A DNA stretch of 64,000 nt from Parvibaculum sp. (lineage in GTDB: Bacteria; Pseudomonadota; Alphaproteobacteria; Parvibaculales; Parvibaculaceae). Shown here piece by piece: positions 42,814-52,660 of the stretch. A program made the translations under genes and the position numbers. Every line of letters begins with the position of its first letter. Position 1 is the first letter of the stretch. The DNA is taken from positions 62,001 through 126,000 of the forward strand of contig JAEPQD010000002.1 of NCBI GenBank assembly GCA_017642695.1, written 5' to 3'. Below the pieces are notes generated by a model. The model did no database searches and was not told the DNA's origin. It saw only the letters and a program-made list of their open reading frames with translations.

Positions 42814-44340
42814 ATGCGGAGGTTTGGGGAGAGACCGGACGACGATGTCGTCTTCGGGGCTTCCGTACACTCACGTGAAGGGGTCTCCGCCGACGCGGCA
42901 AAGGCGCCGCCCGGAGACAACGCGACGCGGCAGGGAAGTGGCGAGCAAGCACTGATTTCCAAGCGTGTGATCGCCGACCTCATGATGTGCGTAGATGGTG
43001 CGGTGATCTTCGGTGCGGCCGTGCTCGCGAAGTGGGGTTATATCAATCTCCATCTCGGTGCTCCGGTCGGCTCTGCGCCCTACGCTGTGGTGGCGGTCGT
43101 TGGCGCGGTCGTCAGTGTCGTGATGTTGCGATATCGCGGGCTATACCAGTTTCACGTGCTGAGCCATGCCCGGGGCCAGGCCGGGCGTGTTGTTTTTGGC
43201 CTTTTTGCGACCGCTCTTGCACTGATGGCCGCCGGCTATCTTCTCAAGATCTCGGAAGACTATTCGCGTGTCTGGTTCGCGCTCTGGTTTGCACTTTCGA
43301 CGGTTGCTGTTCTGACCCTGCATCTGGTGGGCGCGCGCATCCTGCAGTGGTGGGGAGCGCTTGGATGGTTCTCCCGGCACGTTGTCGTTTACGGAAGCGG
43401 GGAAATCGCCGAGAAGCTGATACGAAAGGTCGGCTCGACCTCTATGAACCTTCGCGTCGTTGGCGTCTTCGATGACCTGAGAAACGGGGAGAGTCCCGAG
43501 GTGCCGGTACGCGGTGGGCTTTCCGATCTCATCGCGTTCGGCCAGAGGCATCGTGTCGACGAAGTGCTGATCGCCATGCCTCTCACGGACGAATTGCGAA
43601 TTGCGAACCTTGTGGAACAGCTGTCGCTTCTGCCGTCGGATATCAGGATCTGTCCGAGCTCGACGAGCTTTCGAATTCCTCCCAAGGGTTTGCTCAACTA
43701 TCAGGGCCTGACAGTTCTGGAGCTCGAGCGGCGTCCGCTGGATGACTGGGCGCCCATCATGAAGAATATCGAGGACCGTGTGCTTGGCGCCTTGCTGCTG
43801 GTCGGCCTTGCTCCCCTTCTTCTCCTAATCGCTGTTGCTATCAAGCTGGACAGCAGGGGCCCGGTCATCTTCAAGCAACGGCGGCATGGTTTCAATCACG
43901 AGGTTTTCAACGTCTACAAGTTTCGAACGATGTATGTGTGTGAGGATGGCGAGACGACCCTGAAACAGGCGACACGTCACGATCCTCGCGTTACCAGGGT
44001 CGGACGGTTTCTTCGCAAGACAAGCCTCGACGAGTTGCCACAACTCGTCAACGTCCTCAAAGGCGATATGTCGCTTGTCGGTCCACGGCCGCATGCGCTT
44101 TCGCACAACGAGTATTATTCAAGTGTTCTCGCTCGGTATGCGAACCGTCACAAGGTAAAACCCGGTATGACTGGCTGGGCGCAGGTGAACGGCTATCGCG
44201 GCGAAACGGGCACGCCAGAGAAGATGCGCCATCGGGTTGAGCACGACCTTTACTATATCGAGCACTGGTCGGTCTGGTTCGATCTGAAGGTTCTCGCGAT
44301 GACGCCGTTCTATGGGTTTATCGGACGCAATGCATTTTGA
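42814..44340 (+). CDS. Undecaprenyl-phosphate glucose phosphotransferase (WcaJ/GumD type)
   Basis: A 508-aa initiating transferase that puts the first sugar phosphate (usually glucose 1-phosphate) onto undecaprenyl phosphate. Four N-terminal membrane helices (about 55-75, 88-105, 122-142, 152-170), a Rossmann-like middle domain ('[20 protein letters not shown]') and one more helix at about 325 lead to the catalytic domain with '[23 protein letters not shown]', '[23 protein letters not shown]' and '[17 protein letters not shown]'. All catalytic motifs are intact. A second, WbaP-like initiator is encoded at 49231. Confidence 0.92.
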   Translation: MRRFGERPDDDVVFGASVHSREGVSADAAKAPPGDNATRQGSGEQALISKRVIADLMMCVDGAVIFGAAVLAKWGYINLHLGAPVGSAPYAVVAVVGAVVSVVMLRYRGLYQFHVLSHARGQAGRVVFGLFATALALMAAGYLLKISEDYSRVWFALWFALSTVAVLTLHLVGARILQWWGALGWFSRHVVVYGSGEIAEKLIRKVGSTSMNLRVVGVFDDLRNGESPEVPVRGGLSDLIAFGQRHRVDEVLIAMPLTDELRIANLVEQLSLLPSDIRICPSSTSFRIPPKGLLNYQGLTVLELERRPLDDWAPIMKNIEDRVLGALLLVGLAPLLLLIAVAIKLDSRGPVIFKQRRHGFNHEVFNVYKFRTMYVCEDGETTLKQATRHDPRVTRVGRFLRKTSLDELPQLVNVLKGDMSLVGPRPHALSHNEYYSSVLARYANRHKVKPGMTGWAQVNGYRGETGTPEKMRHRVEHDLYYIEHWSVWFDLKVLAMTPFYGFIGRNAF

Positions 44341-44360
44341 TGTTTCGCCGCTTCTTTAAT

Positions 44361-45251
44361 CTAAGCGCGAATTAGTTTTTCAAGAACGGGGCGGAACTTC
44401 GGTTCGATATCGGACCGGCTGAGTGCGATCGCCACGTTGGCGGCGAGATAGCCGATCTTGTCGCCACAATCGTAAGTGGTGCCCTCGAAACGATACGAGA
44501 AGAAGTCCTGCTCTGCGAGCAGGGCGATCATCGCGTCGGTCAGCTGTATCTCTCCCCCGGCCCCCGGCTTCTGCGTCTCCAGTTTTGCAAATATTTCCGG
44601 CTGCAGGATGTAGCGTCCTGAGATGATGAGGTTTGAAGGTGCATCCTCGATCTTCGGCTTTTCCACCATGCCGGTGATCCGGTGCGTTTGATTCCCCAGA
44701 TCTTCTGTGAGGGCGAGGACGCCGTAGCGGTTTACGTGTTCGTGCGGGACTTCCTCGGCCGCAATTATATTGCCGCCATGCTTGCTGTAGGTGTCAATCA
44801 TCTGCGCGAAACAGCCGCGTTTTCCGTGGATGAGCATGTCGGGAAGAGCGAGGGCAAAGGGTTCGTCGCCGACGATATCGCGTGCGCACCAGACGGCATG
44901 GCCGAGGCCCAGCGGCTCCTGCTGGCGAACGAAGCTGGCAGCGCCCGCCGCCGGGCGGCTTGCTTTCAGCATTTCGAATTCGGCCGTTTTTCCTCTCGCC
45001 TTCAGAGTCGCTTCAAGCTCGTAGGCTAGATCGAAGTGGTCCTCGATGGCGCCCTTTCCCCGGCCGGTGACAAACACGAAATGCTCTATTCCCGCCTCGA
45101 TCGCTTCGTCAACGGCATATTGAATGACCGGCTTGTCCACGACGGTCAGCATTTCCTTGGGGATGACCTTGGTGGCCGGAAGGAAACGGGTGCCGAGGCC
45201 GGCTACGGGAAAAACGGCTTTGCGGACTTTCTTGGCGGATGCGGTATTCAT
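44361..45251 (-). CDS. galU: UTP-glucose-1-phosphate uridylyltransferase
   Basis: A 296-aa enzyme making UDP-glucose. 'KAVFPVAGLGTRFLPATKVIPKEMLTVVDKPVIQYAVDEAIEAGI' is the full GalU start, 'QQEPLGLGHAVWCAR' and 'VEKPKIEDAPSNLIISGRYIL' follow, then 'GGEIQLTDAM'. The ATG at 45251 is chosen; the frame is open to 45503 but without conservation. It supplies Ugd and UDP-sugar glycosyltransferases. It is convergent with the WcaJ-like gene and divergent from manC. Confidence 0.96.
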   Translation of the reverse strand: MNTASAKKVRKAVFPVAGLGTRFLPATKVIPKEMLTVVDKPVIQYAVDEAIEAGIEHFVFVTGRGKGAIEDHFDLAYELEATLKARGKTAEFEMLKASRPAAGAASFVRQQEPLGLGHAVWCARDIVGDEPFALALPDMLIHGKRGCFAQMIDTYSKHGGNIIAAEEVPHEHVNRYGVLALTEDLGNQTHRITGMVEKPKIEDAPSNLIISGRYILQPEIFAKLETQKPGAGGEIQLTDAMIALLAEQDFFSYRFEGTTYDCGDKIGYLAANVAIALSRSDIEPKFRPVLEKLIRA

Positions 45252-45524
45252 GAGATTGAGGTGCTCTTGGCAAGGCATGTCGACAACGCATGACGATAGG
45301 TCAGGTTTCGCATTTCTGGTCCATTGCAGCAAGATGAGGTCCCGGCCGAATTCCGGATTCTTCGGGGCCTTGCGGTTGCCCTCCGGGATTGGCGAATCTC
45401 GCCGGAATCCGGGCCCGGTTAACCCAAATCCGGCCTGCGGGGTGAAAACCCCAGGGCGTTCCTTTAATATCGGATACAAGCCGCTTTGAAGGCGGCGGTA
45501 CATGACAAGGGTTCAAGGGCGCGC

Positions 45525-46958
45525 ATGATCTATCCGGTCATTCTTTCCGGCGGTGTGGGGTCGAGACTCTGGCCGACCTCCCGGGCGCTCTATCCAAAGC
45601 AGTTGCTGCCGCTCGTGTCGGAACGCACCATGCTGCTCGAAACGGCGCTCCGGGTGTCGGGCGGCGAGCGGTTTGCCGATCCCATCATCGTGTCCAATGA
45701 CGAGCATCGCTTCATCATTGCTCAGCAAATGCGCGATGCTGGAATTACCCCCCTTGCTCATATCCTGGAACCGCAAGGCCGCAATACGGCACCCGCTGCT
45801 GCCGCTGCTGCCGCTTTTGTTCGGGCCCATGATCCGGAAGGCGTTCTGCTCGTTCTGCCCGCCGATCATCACATCGCCGACATCGAAGCGTTTCGTGATG
45901 CGGTCTCCCGGGGGGCTGCGCTCGCGGAAGCGGGCAAGCTGGTGACATTCGGGATCCTGCCGTCGGGCCCCGAGACCGGATATGGATATGTGAAGCGAGG
46001 TACAGAGCTTGGTGGTGGCAATGCCTTCGTCGTGGAACGCTTTGTCGAAAAGCCCGATCTCGAAACCGCGCAATCCTATCTCGCCGAAGGCGGCTATGAC
46101 TGGAACGCCGGTATTTTCATGTTCCGGGCGGATGTGATCCTCGAGGAAATGCAAACCCATTGCCCGGAGATTGCCGCCTGTGCGAGCGAAGCCGTCGTGA
46201 AAGGTGCCCGCGATCTCGATTTTCTGAGACTCGACCCGGATGCCTTTGCCGCCTGCCCGTCGGATTCCATCGACTATGCAGTCATGGAGCACGTTTCAAG
46301 TGCGGTCGTCGTGCCGGTGGATATGGGCTGGAGCGACATCGGCTCATGGTCGGCGCTTTGGGAAATCGGCGAGAAGGATGAACAGGGCAATGTTCTCGCG
46401 GGTGATGTCCTGGCGGAAGACACGCATGATTGTTTTATCCGCGCGGAAGCCGGTCTGGTTGCGGCCGTGGGACTTGAAAACATGATCATTGTCGAGACGG
46501 GCGATGCGCTTCTCGTTGCAGCGCGGGATCGCGTCCAGGATGTGAAGAAAGTCGTCGAGCGGCTTGCAGCAGCCGGGAGATCGGAGCATCAGGCGCATAG
46601 CCGGGTTTATCGGCCATGGGGCTTCTACGAGAGCCTCGACTCCGGTGACCGGCACCAGGTGAAGCACCTGATGGTTTATCCAGGGGCGGCACTGTCCCTG
46701 CAGATGCACCGGCATCGCGCAGAACATTGGGTCGTCGTGAAGGGCTGTGCCGAAGTGACCATCGGCGACACGGTGAAGAACCTGCAAGAAAATGAGTCCA
46801 CATATATCCCCATCGGTACCAGGCACAGGCTCGCCAATCCGGGTAGCGAACCCTTGAGCATTATCGAGGTACAGTCCGGTTCCTATCTCGGTGAGGACGA
46901 TATCGTGCGCTTCGACGATGTATACGGGCGTGACGTAAAAAAACCTGCGGCGGAATAG
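45525..46958 (+). CDS. manC: Mannose-1-phosphate guanylyltransferase / mannose-6-phosphate isomerase
   Basis: A 477-aa bifunctional enzyme. 'IYPVILSGGVGSRLWPTSRALYPKQ' is the guanylyltransferase signature, 'TFGILPSGPETGYGYVKRG' and 'VERFVEKPDLETAQSYLAEGGYDWNAGIFMF' follow, and the C-terminal type II isomerase cupin has 'RPWGFYESLDSGDRHQVKHLMVYPGAALSLQMHRHRAEHWVVVKG' and 'YIPIGTRHRLANPG'. ATG 45525 follows AAGGG. Makes GDP-mannose for Gmd and mannosyl transfer. Confidence 0.96.
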   Translation: MIYPVILSGGVGSRLWPTSRALYPKQLLPLVSERTMLLETALRVSGGERFADPIIVSNDEHRFIIAQQMRDAGITPLAHILEPQGRNTAPAAAAAAAFVRAHDPEGVLLVLPADHHIADIEAFRDAVSRGAALAEAGKLVTFGILPSGPETGYGYVKRGTELGGGNAFVVERFVEKPDLETAQSYLAEGGYDWNAGIFMFRADVILEEMQTHCPEIAACASEAVVKGARDLDFLRLDPDAFAACPSDSIDYAVMEHVSSAVVVPVDMGWSDIGSWSALWEIGEKDEQGNVLAGDVLAEDTHDCFIRAEAGLVAAVGLENMIIVETGDALLVAARDRVQDVKKVVERLAAAGRSEHQAHSRVYRPWGFYESLDSGDRHQVKHLMVYPGAALSLQMHRHRAEHWVVVKGCAEVTIGDTVKNLQENESTYIPIGTRHRLANPGSEPLSIIEVQSGSYLGEDDIVRFDDVYGRDVKKPAAE

Positions 46959-47096
46959 TTCCCCGCTCCTGAAGTATCAGTTCTGTTTTCGCCCTTTCTC
47001 TCTCCATCTCGGAGGTTGATGGGATGGGAGAAGAGCCCCGCATGGTGTGGCCGTCGTCAAGCCGGTGCGGGAGAGAGATGATATACGGAGATACCG

Positions 47097-47864
47097 GTGA
47101 AAATCGCGGAGCGATGGTTCGAGCACAAGGATATGGGCGACGGCGTCACGCTTTTGTGGGAGCCGCATATCCATCCCTTCATCCGCTGCAACATCTGGCA
47201 TGTCGCCGGACGCGACCGCGATCTGCTGATCGACACAGGGACCGGTGTCGCCTCGCTCAAAACGGAAGTCGCGCAGCTCACGGAAAAGCCGCTGACCGCG
47301 CTTGCTACGCATATCCATTACGACCATGTCGGGTCGCTGCATGAGTTCGACACACGCCTCATGCACCCGATCGAGGCACCGGGCATGGAGGATTACAGCG
47401 AATTCGCGACGCTCGACGTTTCAGGGTTTCCACGGGAGTTGCGCGATGCCCTTGCAGGGTACGGGCTCGCGGAGGGGAATGCGAAGCTGATAGACGCATT
47501 GCCCTATGAAGGCTACGACATCGAGACCTACGAAGTCCGTTCTGTTGCGGTAACCGGTACCGTCGGCGAGGGCGACGTGATCGATCTGGGCGACCGGCAT
47601 TTCTCGGTCTTTCATCTGCCGGGCCACTCACCGGGGTCGATCGGTCTGTTCGAGGCCGCCACGAAAACCCTCTTCTCAGGCGATGCGATCTATGACGGAC
47701 CTCTGCTCGACGAGTTGCCAGGCTCCGATATCGCGGTCTATCGCGAAACGATCAAACGACTGCGCGACCTCGACGTGACTATCGTCCATGGCGGTCACGA
47801 TCCGAGCTTTGGGCGCGAGCGGATGATCGAAATCTGCGACGCCTATCTCGCGCTTCGTGGGTGA
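47097..47864 (+). CDS. MBL-fold metallo-hydrolase
   Basis: A 255-aa metallo-beta-lactamase-fold protein. The zinc motif T-H-I-H-Y-D-H-V-G (72-79), 'VFHLPGHSPGSIGLF', 'FSGDAIYDG' and the final 'VHGGHDPSFGRERM' give a complete metal set. The start GTG 47097 follows GGAGA. Substrate unknown; it looks like a housekeeping thioesterase or lactonase-type hydrolase and is unlikely to be part of glycan synthesis. It converges with the next gene, 3 bases between stops. Confidence 0.88.
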   Translation: MKIAERWFEHKDMGDGVTLLWEPHIHPFIRCNIWHVAGRDRDLLIDTGTGVASLKTEVAQLTEKPLTALATHIHYDHVGSLHEFDTRLMHPIEAPGMEDYSEFATLDVSGFPRELRDALAGYGLAEGNAKLIDALPYEGYDIETYEVRSVAVTGTVGEGDVIDLGDRHFSVFHLPGHSPGSIGLFEAATKTLFSGDAIYDGPLLDELPGSDIAVYRETIKRLRDLDVTIVHGGHDPSFGRERMIEICDAYLALRG

Positions 47865-47867
47865 GGC

Positions 47868-48749
47868 TCAGGCCGCGGTCGCGGCGTGCGCAGGTTCTTC
47901 GCCATGCTCCGCCTTCCATTCGGCCACCAGCTCGCGATTGTCGTGCTGCCAGGGATGGAAGCTGGGCTTGAACCAGTCCAGGTAGGCGGGAATCGATTTC
48001 CGCAACGGCCCAGGATTGATCCAAAGGTAGTGAGCCAGCCGGCCCCAGGCGCGCGGGCTCCACTGCATGCGCTCGACCGCCAGAAGGTTGCGGATATGCA
48101 GGAACAGATTGATGTTGAAGAAGATCGTTGCCATCAGCAATGAGCGTACGCGCAGGAAGTAGAATGTACCAGGTCTGGTGACGGCCTTCAGTACATCGAA
48201 GGCGACCGCCTTGTGCTCGGTTTCCTCCACCGCGTGCCACATCCAGAGTTCGTACTCCTCCGGTGAGGCGTGTTCTGCGAAGGTCTCGCGCTCGCGCAGC
48301 AGGTGATCGGCGAGGACGGCGGTGAAATGCTCAAGCGCGACCGTCTGGCCGAGCTGCGCCTTTTTCGGCATCAGAAAACGCGCGAGCTTCTGCATGCGCG
48401 CCGAACGGCGTTCGAGTTTCCACATCGGGTAGCCCTGCGCGGCGATGCGGTCGTTATAGGCCTGGTGCTCGCGCGAATGGATTGCTTCCTGTCCCAGAAA
48501 CTCCCGGATTTCGCCTTGCAGCTTCGGATCGGTGATCTTGTGTTTCTGATAGCGCACTGTGTCGCAGAAGAAGCGCTCGCCCACCGGGAACATCGCCGAG
48601 AGGGCGTTGAAATAGGCAGTTACCACCGGATCGCCATTGTACCAGTGGCGGCGTTCGCCTGCCCGGAACTGGCGATTGCGTGTGGTGAAGGCCAGTTCGC
48701 TGCCACTCTGGCTCGATGCGGCGCGGTCGATTTCGTGGGCGACAGACAT
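47868..48749 (-). CDS. PF10118-type 'metal-dependent hydrolase' (ferritin-like di-iron candidate)
   Basis: A 293-aa protein of the COG3687 family. 'RRHWYNGDPVVTAYFNALSAMFPVGERFFCDTVRYQK' is the family start; 'FLGQEAIHSREHQAYN' and 'WHAVEETEHKAVAFDVLKAV' contain the paired E-x-x-H motifs expected of a four-helix di-iron site. Annotated in databases as a predicted hydrolase, it looks rather like a ferritin-like oxygenase or oxidase; the reaction is unknown. Such genes are frequent in hydrocarbon-using alphaproteobacteria. Confidence 0.85.
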   Translation of the reverse strand: MSVAHEIDRAASSQSGSELAFTTRNRQFRAGERRHWYNGDPVVTAYFNALSAMFPVGERFFCDTVRYQKHKITDPKLQGEIREFLGQEAIHSREHQAYNDRIAAQGYPMWKLERRSARMQKLARFLMPKKAQLGQTVALEHFTAVLADHLLRERETFAEHASPEEYELWMWHAVEETEHKAVAFDVLKAVTRPGTFYFLRVRSLLMATIFFNINLFLHIRNLLAVERMQWSPRAWGRLAHYLWINPGPLRKSIPAYLDWFKPSFHPWQHDNRELVAEWKAEHGEEPAHAATAA

Positions 48750-48930
48750 GGGGCACTCCTTTTCCCTGCGGCTTCCCCCTACATTTTTGTCAGTTGAGCC
48801 TCATCTTCAATGGCAGGCCACAAAATCTCACAATTCAACGCCGGAACCTGGGCTCTTGGTTCGTATCTATGTTTCCGGTGGGCACAGACGCTCCGGGCAC
48901 CGGAATTATGAAAAAAGGCGAACGGCGCTC

Positions 48931-49227
48931 ATGAAAATCAAGGTGGGACGGTACCGCATCCCCGTCCCGAAAAGCCGGACAGGCCGTATCGGTGCCGGGG
49001 TCGTCCTGGTCGTTCTGGGGTGTATCCCGGGGCCGCCGGGGCCTGCCGCCATTCCGGTCGGCCTTACGATTCTCACCCTCGACCATCCACGCGGCCGACG
49101 CTGGCGGCGCATCGTCGTCGTTCGGGTGGGCCGCCGCTGGCAGGCGATACAGGCTAAAAGAGAGGTGCGCCGCGCAATGAAGCGCGACGCAGCTGTAATC
49201 AAACCGGACCTTGAAGCCGAGGGGTGA
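48931..49227 (+). CDS. Small PGPGW-like membrane protein
   Basis: A 98-aa protein. One hydrophobic segment (about 20-50) contains G-C-I-P-G-P-P-G-P, close to the PGPGW motif (PF09656) of small putative membrane proteins, followed by a strongly basic helical tail. The ATG at 48931 starts the conserved part; the frame is open further upstream. Function unknown. It converges with the WbaP-like gene (3 bases between stops). Confidence 0.65.
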   Translation: MKIKVGRYRIPVPKSRTGRIGAGVVLVVLGCIPGPPGPAAIPVGLTILTLDHPRGRRWRRIVVVRVGRRWQAIQAKREVRRAMKRDAAVIKPDLEAEG

Positions 49228-49230
49228 GCC

Positions 49231-50793
49231 TCAGCAGGCGCCGCGGCGCAGCAGCACGGCGGGCAAGGTCTTGAACATGATCGCGATGTCCTGCCAGAGC
49301 GACCAGTTCTTCACATACCAGGCGTCGAGCTCCACACGGCGCATATAGGTCGTGTCGTTGCGGCCGCTCACCTGCCAGAGACCGGTGATGCCGGGTTTGG
49401 CGGAGAGATAGTATTCCGCGTCCTCGCCATATCGCAGCACTTCCGTGTAGGTGACGGGACGGGGGCCGACCAGGCTCATCTCGCCGCGGATCACATTGAT
49501 GAGCTGCGGCAGCTCGTCGAGGCTCGTCTTGCGCAGGAAAGCGCCAACGGCCGTTACGCGCGGATCGTTCCGCAACTTCTGGTCGCGTGCCCATTCAGCG
49601 GCGGCTTGCGGATCGTTTTCCAGCACGTCCTTCAGGATAGCGTCGCTGTCGACGTGCATTGTGCGGAACTTGCGGCAGAGGAATTCGCGACCCTTCTCGC
49701 CGACGCGGCGATGGGCGAAGAAGGCGGCGCCGCCATCACGGCGGATAAGCGCGGAAACGGCCCAGAAGAAGGGCATAAGAGCGAACAGCGCAGCGCTTGC
49801 GACCACGAGATCGAAGCTGCGCTTCAGAATGCGCGCCATCGGCCGGTTCAGATTGTCGGCCAGCGTCAGCATCACGAGGTCGTGGCTGAAGAAGTTGCCG
49901 GCCTCAAGCGCCATCACGCCAATGCCCTTCACGGGCGGCACAATGGAAAAGGCGATGCGGGCACGGTGCAGGGCGCGCAGGATGTGGTCGAGGCTCGCCA
50001 TTTCCTCAGGCGAGGGGGCGAGGACCACGAAGCGCGCGTCGTAGCGCTCGCAGGCGAGCTTCAACGCTGCCGAAAGCTGGCCGCCCGCCTGATAGAGAAG
50101 GCTGTTCGGATTGGACGCGTTGCGCTCGGAGGCGAGGTCGGCCAGGTCGATCGCACCGGCGACCTCGTAGCCGAGATAGGGCTCGTCCTCAAGCACCTGG
50201 GCGGCTTCATCCGTGTTCTCTTTCGAGCCAATCAGGAGAACGGGCGCGGTCCAGCTTCCGTACCGCTTCAGGACATGTCTCATCGCGATACGGGTAACGG
50301 GCACGAACGCCAGTGCCCAGATCCAGGCCTGGAGCATCCAGAGACGGGAGAAATAGTCCTTGGTCAGATACTGGAGAAAGCCGTCAACAAGCGCGACAAG
50401 GGCGATGCCCTTCACGATTTCCTTGGTTTCGGCCCAGAAGGGGGTGCGCTTGGAATAATGGCCCTTCGCCGCCCACCACAGGATCGGCAGCATGAGCAGG
50501 AAGCCGATACGGACAAGCCGGCTCGTCAGTTCGCCGGCCTCAAGTGCCGCGAATTCCGTATTGAGAACCTGCACATTGATGCCGAGAGCGATGGAACCCG
50601 CGATGATTTGCGCCAGTGCCAGTGCTCCGAGGTCGCCGACCAGCAACATGAAGCGGTCTGCGAGGGGCGTCAGCCGTGTGCCGGCGCCGGTTTCCTCCCG
50701 GTAGGTGCTCTCGTAGCCTTCGAGGGGAGCGGCAACGGGGGTTGCGGTGCCAAAGGCCGGGATGTGTTTTTCGAGTGCGGTCACGATACTCAC
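49231..50793 (-). CDS. WbaP-type undecaprenyl-phosphate sugar phosphotransferase
   Basis: A 520-aa initiating transferase of the WbaP subgroup. Four or five N-terminal membrane helices, a middle nucleotide-fold domain ('[34 protein letters not shown]') and the catalytic domain: '[26 protein letters not shown]', '[24 protein letters not shown]', '[15 protein letters not shown]', ending '...[22 protein letters not shown]'. WbaP itself loads galactose 1-phosphate. It is sequence-distinct from the WcaJ-like protein at 42814, so the region encodes two initiation routes. Confidence 0.92.
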   Translation of the reverse strand: MSIVTALEKHIPAFGTATPVAAPLEGYESTYREETGAGTRLTPLADRFMLLVGDLGALALAQIIAGSIALGINVQVLNTEFAALEAGELTSRLVRIGFLLMLPILWWAAKGHYSKRTPFWAETKEIVKGIALVALVDGFLQYLTKDYFSRLWMLQAWIWALAFVPVTRIAMRHVLKRYGSWTAPVLLIGSKENTDEAAQVLEDEPYLGYEVAGAIDLADLASERNASNPNSLLYQAGGQLSAALKLACERYDARFVVLAPSPEEMASLDHILRALHRARIAFSIVPPVKGIGVMALEAGNFFSHDLVMLTLADNLNRPMARILKRSFDLVVASAALFALMPFFWAVSALIRRDGGAAFFAHRRVGEKGREFLCRKFRTMHVDSDAILKDVLENDPQAAAEWARDQKLRNDPRVTAVGAFLRKTSLDELPQLINVIRGEMSLVGPRPVTYTEVLRYGEDAEYYLSAKPGITGLWQVSGRNDTTYMRRVELDAWYVKNWSLWQDIAIMFKTLPAVLLRRGAC

Positions 50794-50936
50794 GCCAACT
50801 TGTGTCCGAATGCGACAGTTGGTTCGTGAGGTCGCAAGTTGTGCGCCAGCCGGTTTCGTCCCGTTTTGGGCGAGTGAACAGGGTAAACGCCGTCTTAAAA
50901 TCCGGAAGCGTTCAGCGTGGCGACGGCCGTATCATC

Positions 50937-51602
50937 TCACCCGAAGATGCCGCGGATATCCGCGCGCACGATCTGGCCGAGCGCGGCGAATATCCGCATG
51001 TTCGCCCGGAGGCGCCGGTCGAAACGCGGTGCATCCTGCCGTCGTGTGCCGCGCACGGGAAGCTGGCGAAAGGTCGTGCCTCTGCGAAGCGAGTTGATTG
51101 CGAGTTCCGTGCCGATGGAGTCCGTGTGGTCGAAGCCCCCGTTTTCCGCGACGAGCTGCAGGTCGTAGCCCTTCATGCCGCAGAGAATGTCGTGCACGCC
51201 GAAGCGGATACGTACGTAAAGCCCCATCACGACTTCCGCGAAGCGCTGCTTGTGCGGGCGAACGCCGAGAACGAGGGGCACGCCTTCGTCAGCGAGCAGG
51301 GCGCTGAATTTCGCGACGAGTGCGGGGTCGTGTTCGCCGTCGGCATCCATCGTGATTGCAAAAGCGAAACCCCGCGCGAGGGCTTCCTCGAAGGCGCGGT
51401 TCAGTGTGCCGTCATAGCCGAGATTGGTCTTGTTGCGAATGACGATGGCACCTGCGCCTGCGGCTTCTGTACCGGTTTCGTCCGGCGAGGCGTCGTCCAC
51501 CACGATCACTTCCGCATATTCGCGCGCCGCCTTCACGACGCTGCCAATTGTCGCCGCCTCGCGGAAAGCCGGAATGAGGATGGCTAAGCGAGGTCGGTCC
51601 AT
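50937..51602 (-). CDS. Family 2 glycosyltransferase (DPM1/polyprenyl-type)
   Basis: A 221-aa soluble GT2 domain. 'RLAILIPAFREAATIGSVVKAA', 'VIVVDDASPDETGTEAAGAGAIV', 'NLGYDGTLNRAFEEALARG' and 'ITMDADGEHDP' (D-A-D metal site) are the family motifs. The arrangement and the absence of C-terminal helices resemble dolichyl/polyprenyl-phosphate mannose synthases. It is the last gene of the minus-strand nonulosonate-like block and overlaps the synthase gene by 19 bases. Confidence 0.88.
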   Translation of the reverse strand: MDRPRLAILIPAFREAATIGSVVKAAREYAEVIVVDDASPDETGTEAAGAGAIVIRNKTNLGYDGTLNRAFEEALARGFAFAITMDADGEHDPALVAKFSALLADEGVPLVLGVRPHKQRFAEVVMGLYVRIRFGVHDILCGMKGYDLQLVAENGGFDHTDSIGTELAINSLRRGTTFRQLPVRGTRRQDAPRFDRRLRANMRIFAALGQIVRADIRGIFG

Positions 51603-52660
51603 AGCAGTTCCTTCCCGGCCTCCTTTGCCGAAGCGAGTCGTTTGCCGATGATGTTCGAAAGAGCATCCGGCGATACTGCTCCCTCAGGGCAGGGACGGAG
51701 TGCCTCGAGGTGATCCTGCGTCAGCGTTGTCCCGGCATCGAGCGCGGTCTTGAGGCGGAGTGCGCGCCGTTGGATAACAACCGTCTCCGTCTCGTTTTTC
51801 TCGATCCGCTTCACGCCGTCGCCGAGTGCGGCTTCGAGCTCGCGCGTGGCATCGACCATCGCCCGCCATGTCACCGGATTGAGTGCGAAGGAATGGTCCG
51901 GTCCTTCGCGGGAATTGTCGTCCGTAAAGTGCTTCTCGACCACGCGCGCGCCGAGCGCCACTGCGCCGAGGACGGCGGAATGTCCGGGCGTATGATCCGA
52001 GAAGCCGAGCACCATGCCGGGCCAGCGCGCCGCGAATGTCTGCAGCACGCGCAGATTCACATATCTGAAATTTTCGAGACTGCCCGTGTAGTTCGTATTG
52101 CATTGCATGAGGCAGAGCTGGCGGTTGTGACGCAGAATGAGTTCGGCCGCGGCCTCGACCTCCGCCATCGACGCTGCGCCAGTCGCAAGCAGAACGGGCT
52201 TTCCTGTCCTTGCTATGTGCTCGATTTCTTCGTGAAAGGTTATGTCCCCCGAACCGATCTTGAAGGCGGGAACGATGTCGCAAAACATGTCCACAGCCTC
52301 GATGTCGTAAGGCGTGGTCATGAAATGGATGTCGGCCTTTCGGCAGGTCTCGACCAGTTCATCCGTCCAGTCGCGGCGCGTATGATACTGATCGTAGACT
52401 TCGACAACGGACTTCTTCCACTTCGCCTGATGCGAGATCTGTCCTTTCGGCCCCTCGAATCCGACCTTGCTCACGATCCTGTCTGCAATGAAGTGCTGGA
52501 ACTTGGCGCAGTCTGCGCCAGCTTCCTTTGACTTCCAGATCAGGTCCTTCGCGCGCTCGAGATCGCCGTCATGATTGGCGGCGATGTCGGCGATGAAATA
52601 GCTTGGAACATCAAGCGCGATTTCACGCGTTCCGATGCGGAGCGAGCTGTCGTAGGTCAT
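51584..52660 (-). CDS. NeuB/SpsE-like nonulosonic acid synthase
   Basis: A 358-aa protein. The NeuB domain (about 20-270) shows 'YFIADIAANHDGDLERAKDLIWKSKEAGADCAKFQ', 'TTPYDIEAVDMF', 'FKIGSGDITF', 'LATGAASMAEVEAA', 'MQCNTNYTG' and 'LGFSDHTPGHSAVLGAVALGARVVEKHFTDD', all typical of enzymes that condense PEP with a hexosamine to make a nine-carbon sialic-acid-like sugar. A SAF domain (about 295-355) follows. Substrate unclear: the usual UDP-sugar epimerase/hydrolase partners are absent here. ATG 52660 overlaps the reductase gene by 38 bases. Confidence 0.88.
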   Translation of the reverse strand: MTYDSSLRIGTREIALDVPSYFIADIAANHDGDLERAKDLIWKSKEAGADCAKFQHFIADRIVSKVGFEGPKGQISHQAKWKKSVVEVYDQYHTRRDWTDELVETCRKADIHFMTTPYDIEAVDMFCDIVPAFKIGSGDITFHEEIEHIARTGKPVLLATGAASMAEVEAAAELILRHNRQLCLMQCNTNYTGSLENFRYVNLRVLQTFAARWPGMVLGFSDHTPGHSAVLGAVALGARVVEKHFTDDNSREGPDHSFALNPVTWRAMVDATRELEAALGDGVKRIEKNETETVVIQRRALRLKTALDAGTTLTQDHLEALRPCPEGAVSPDALSNIIGKRLASAKEAGKELLWTDLA

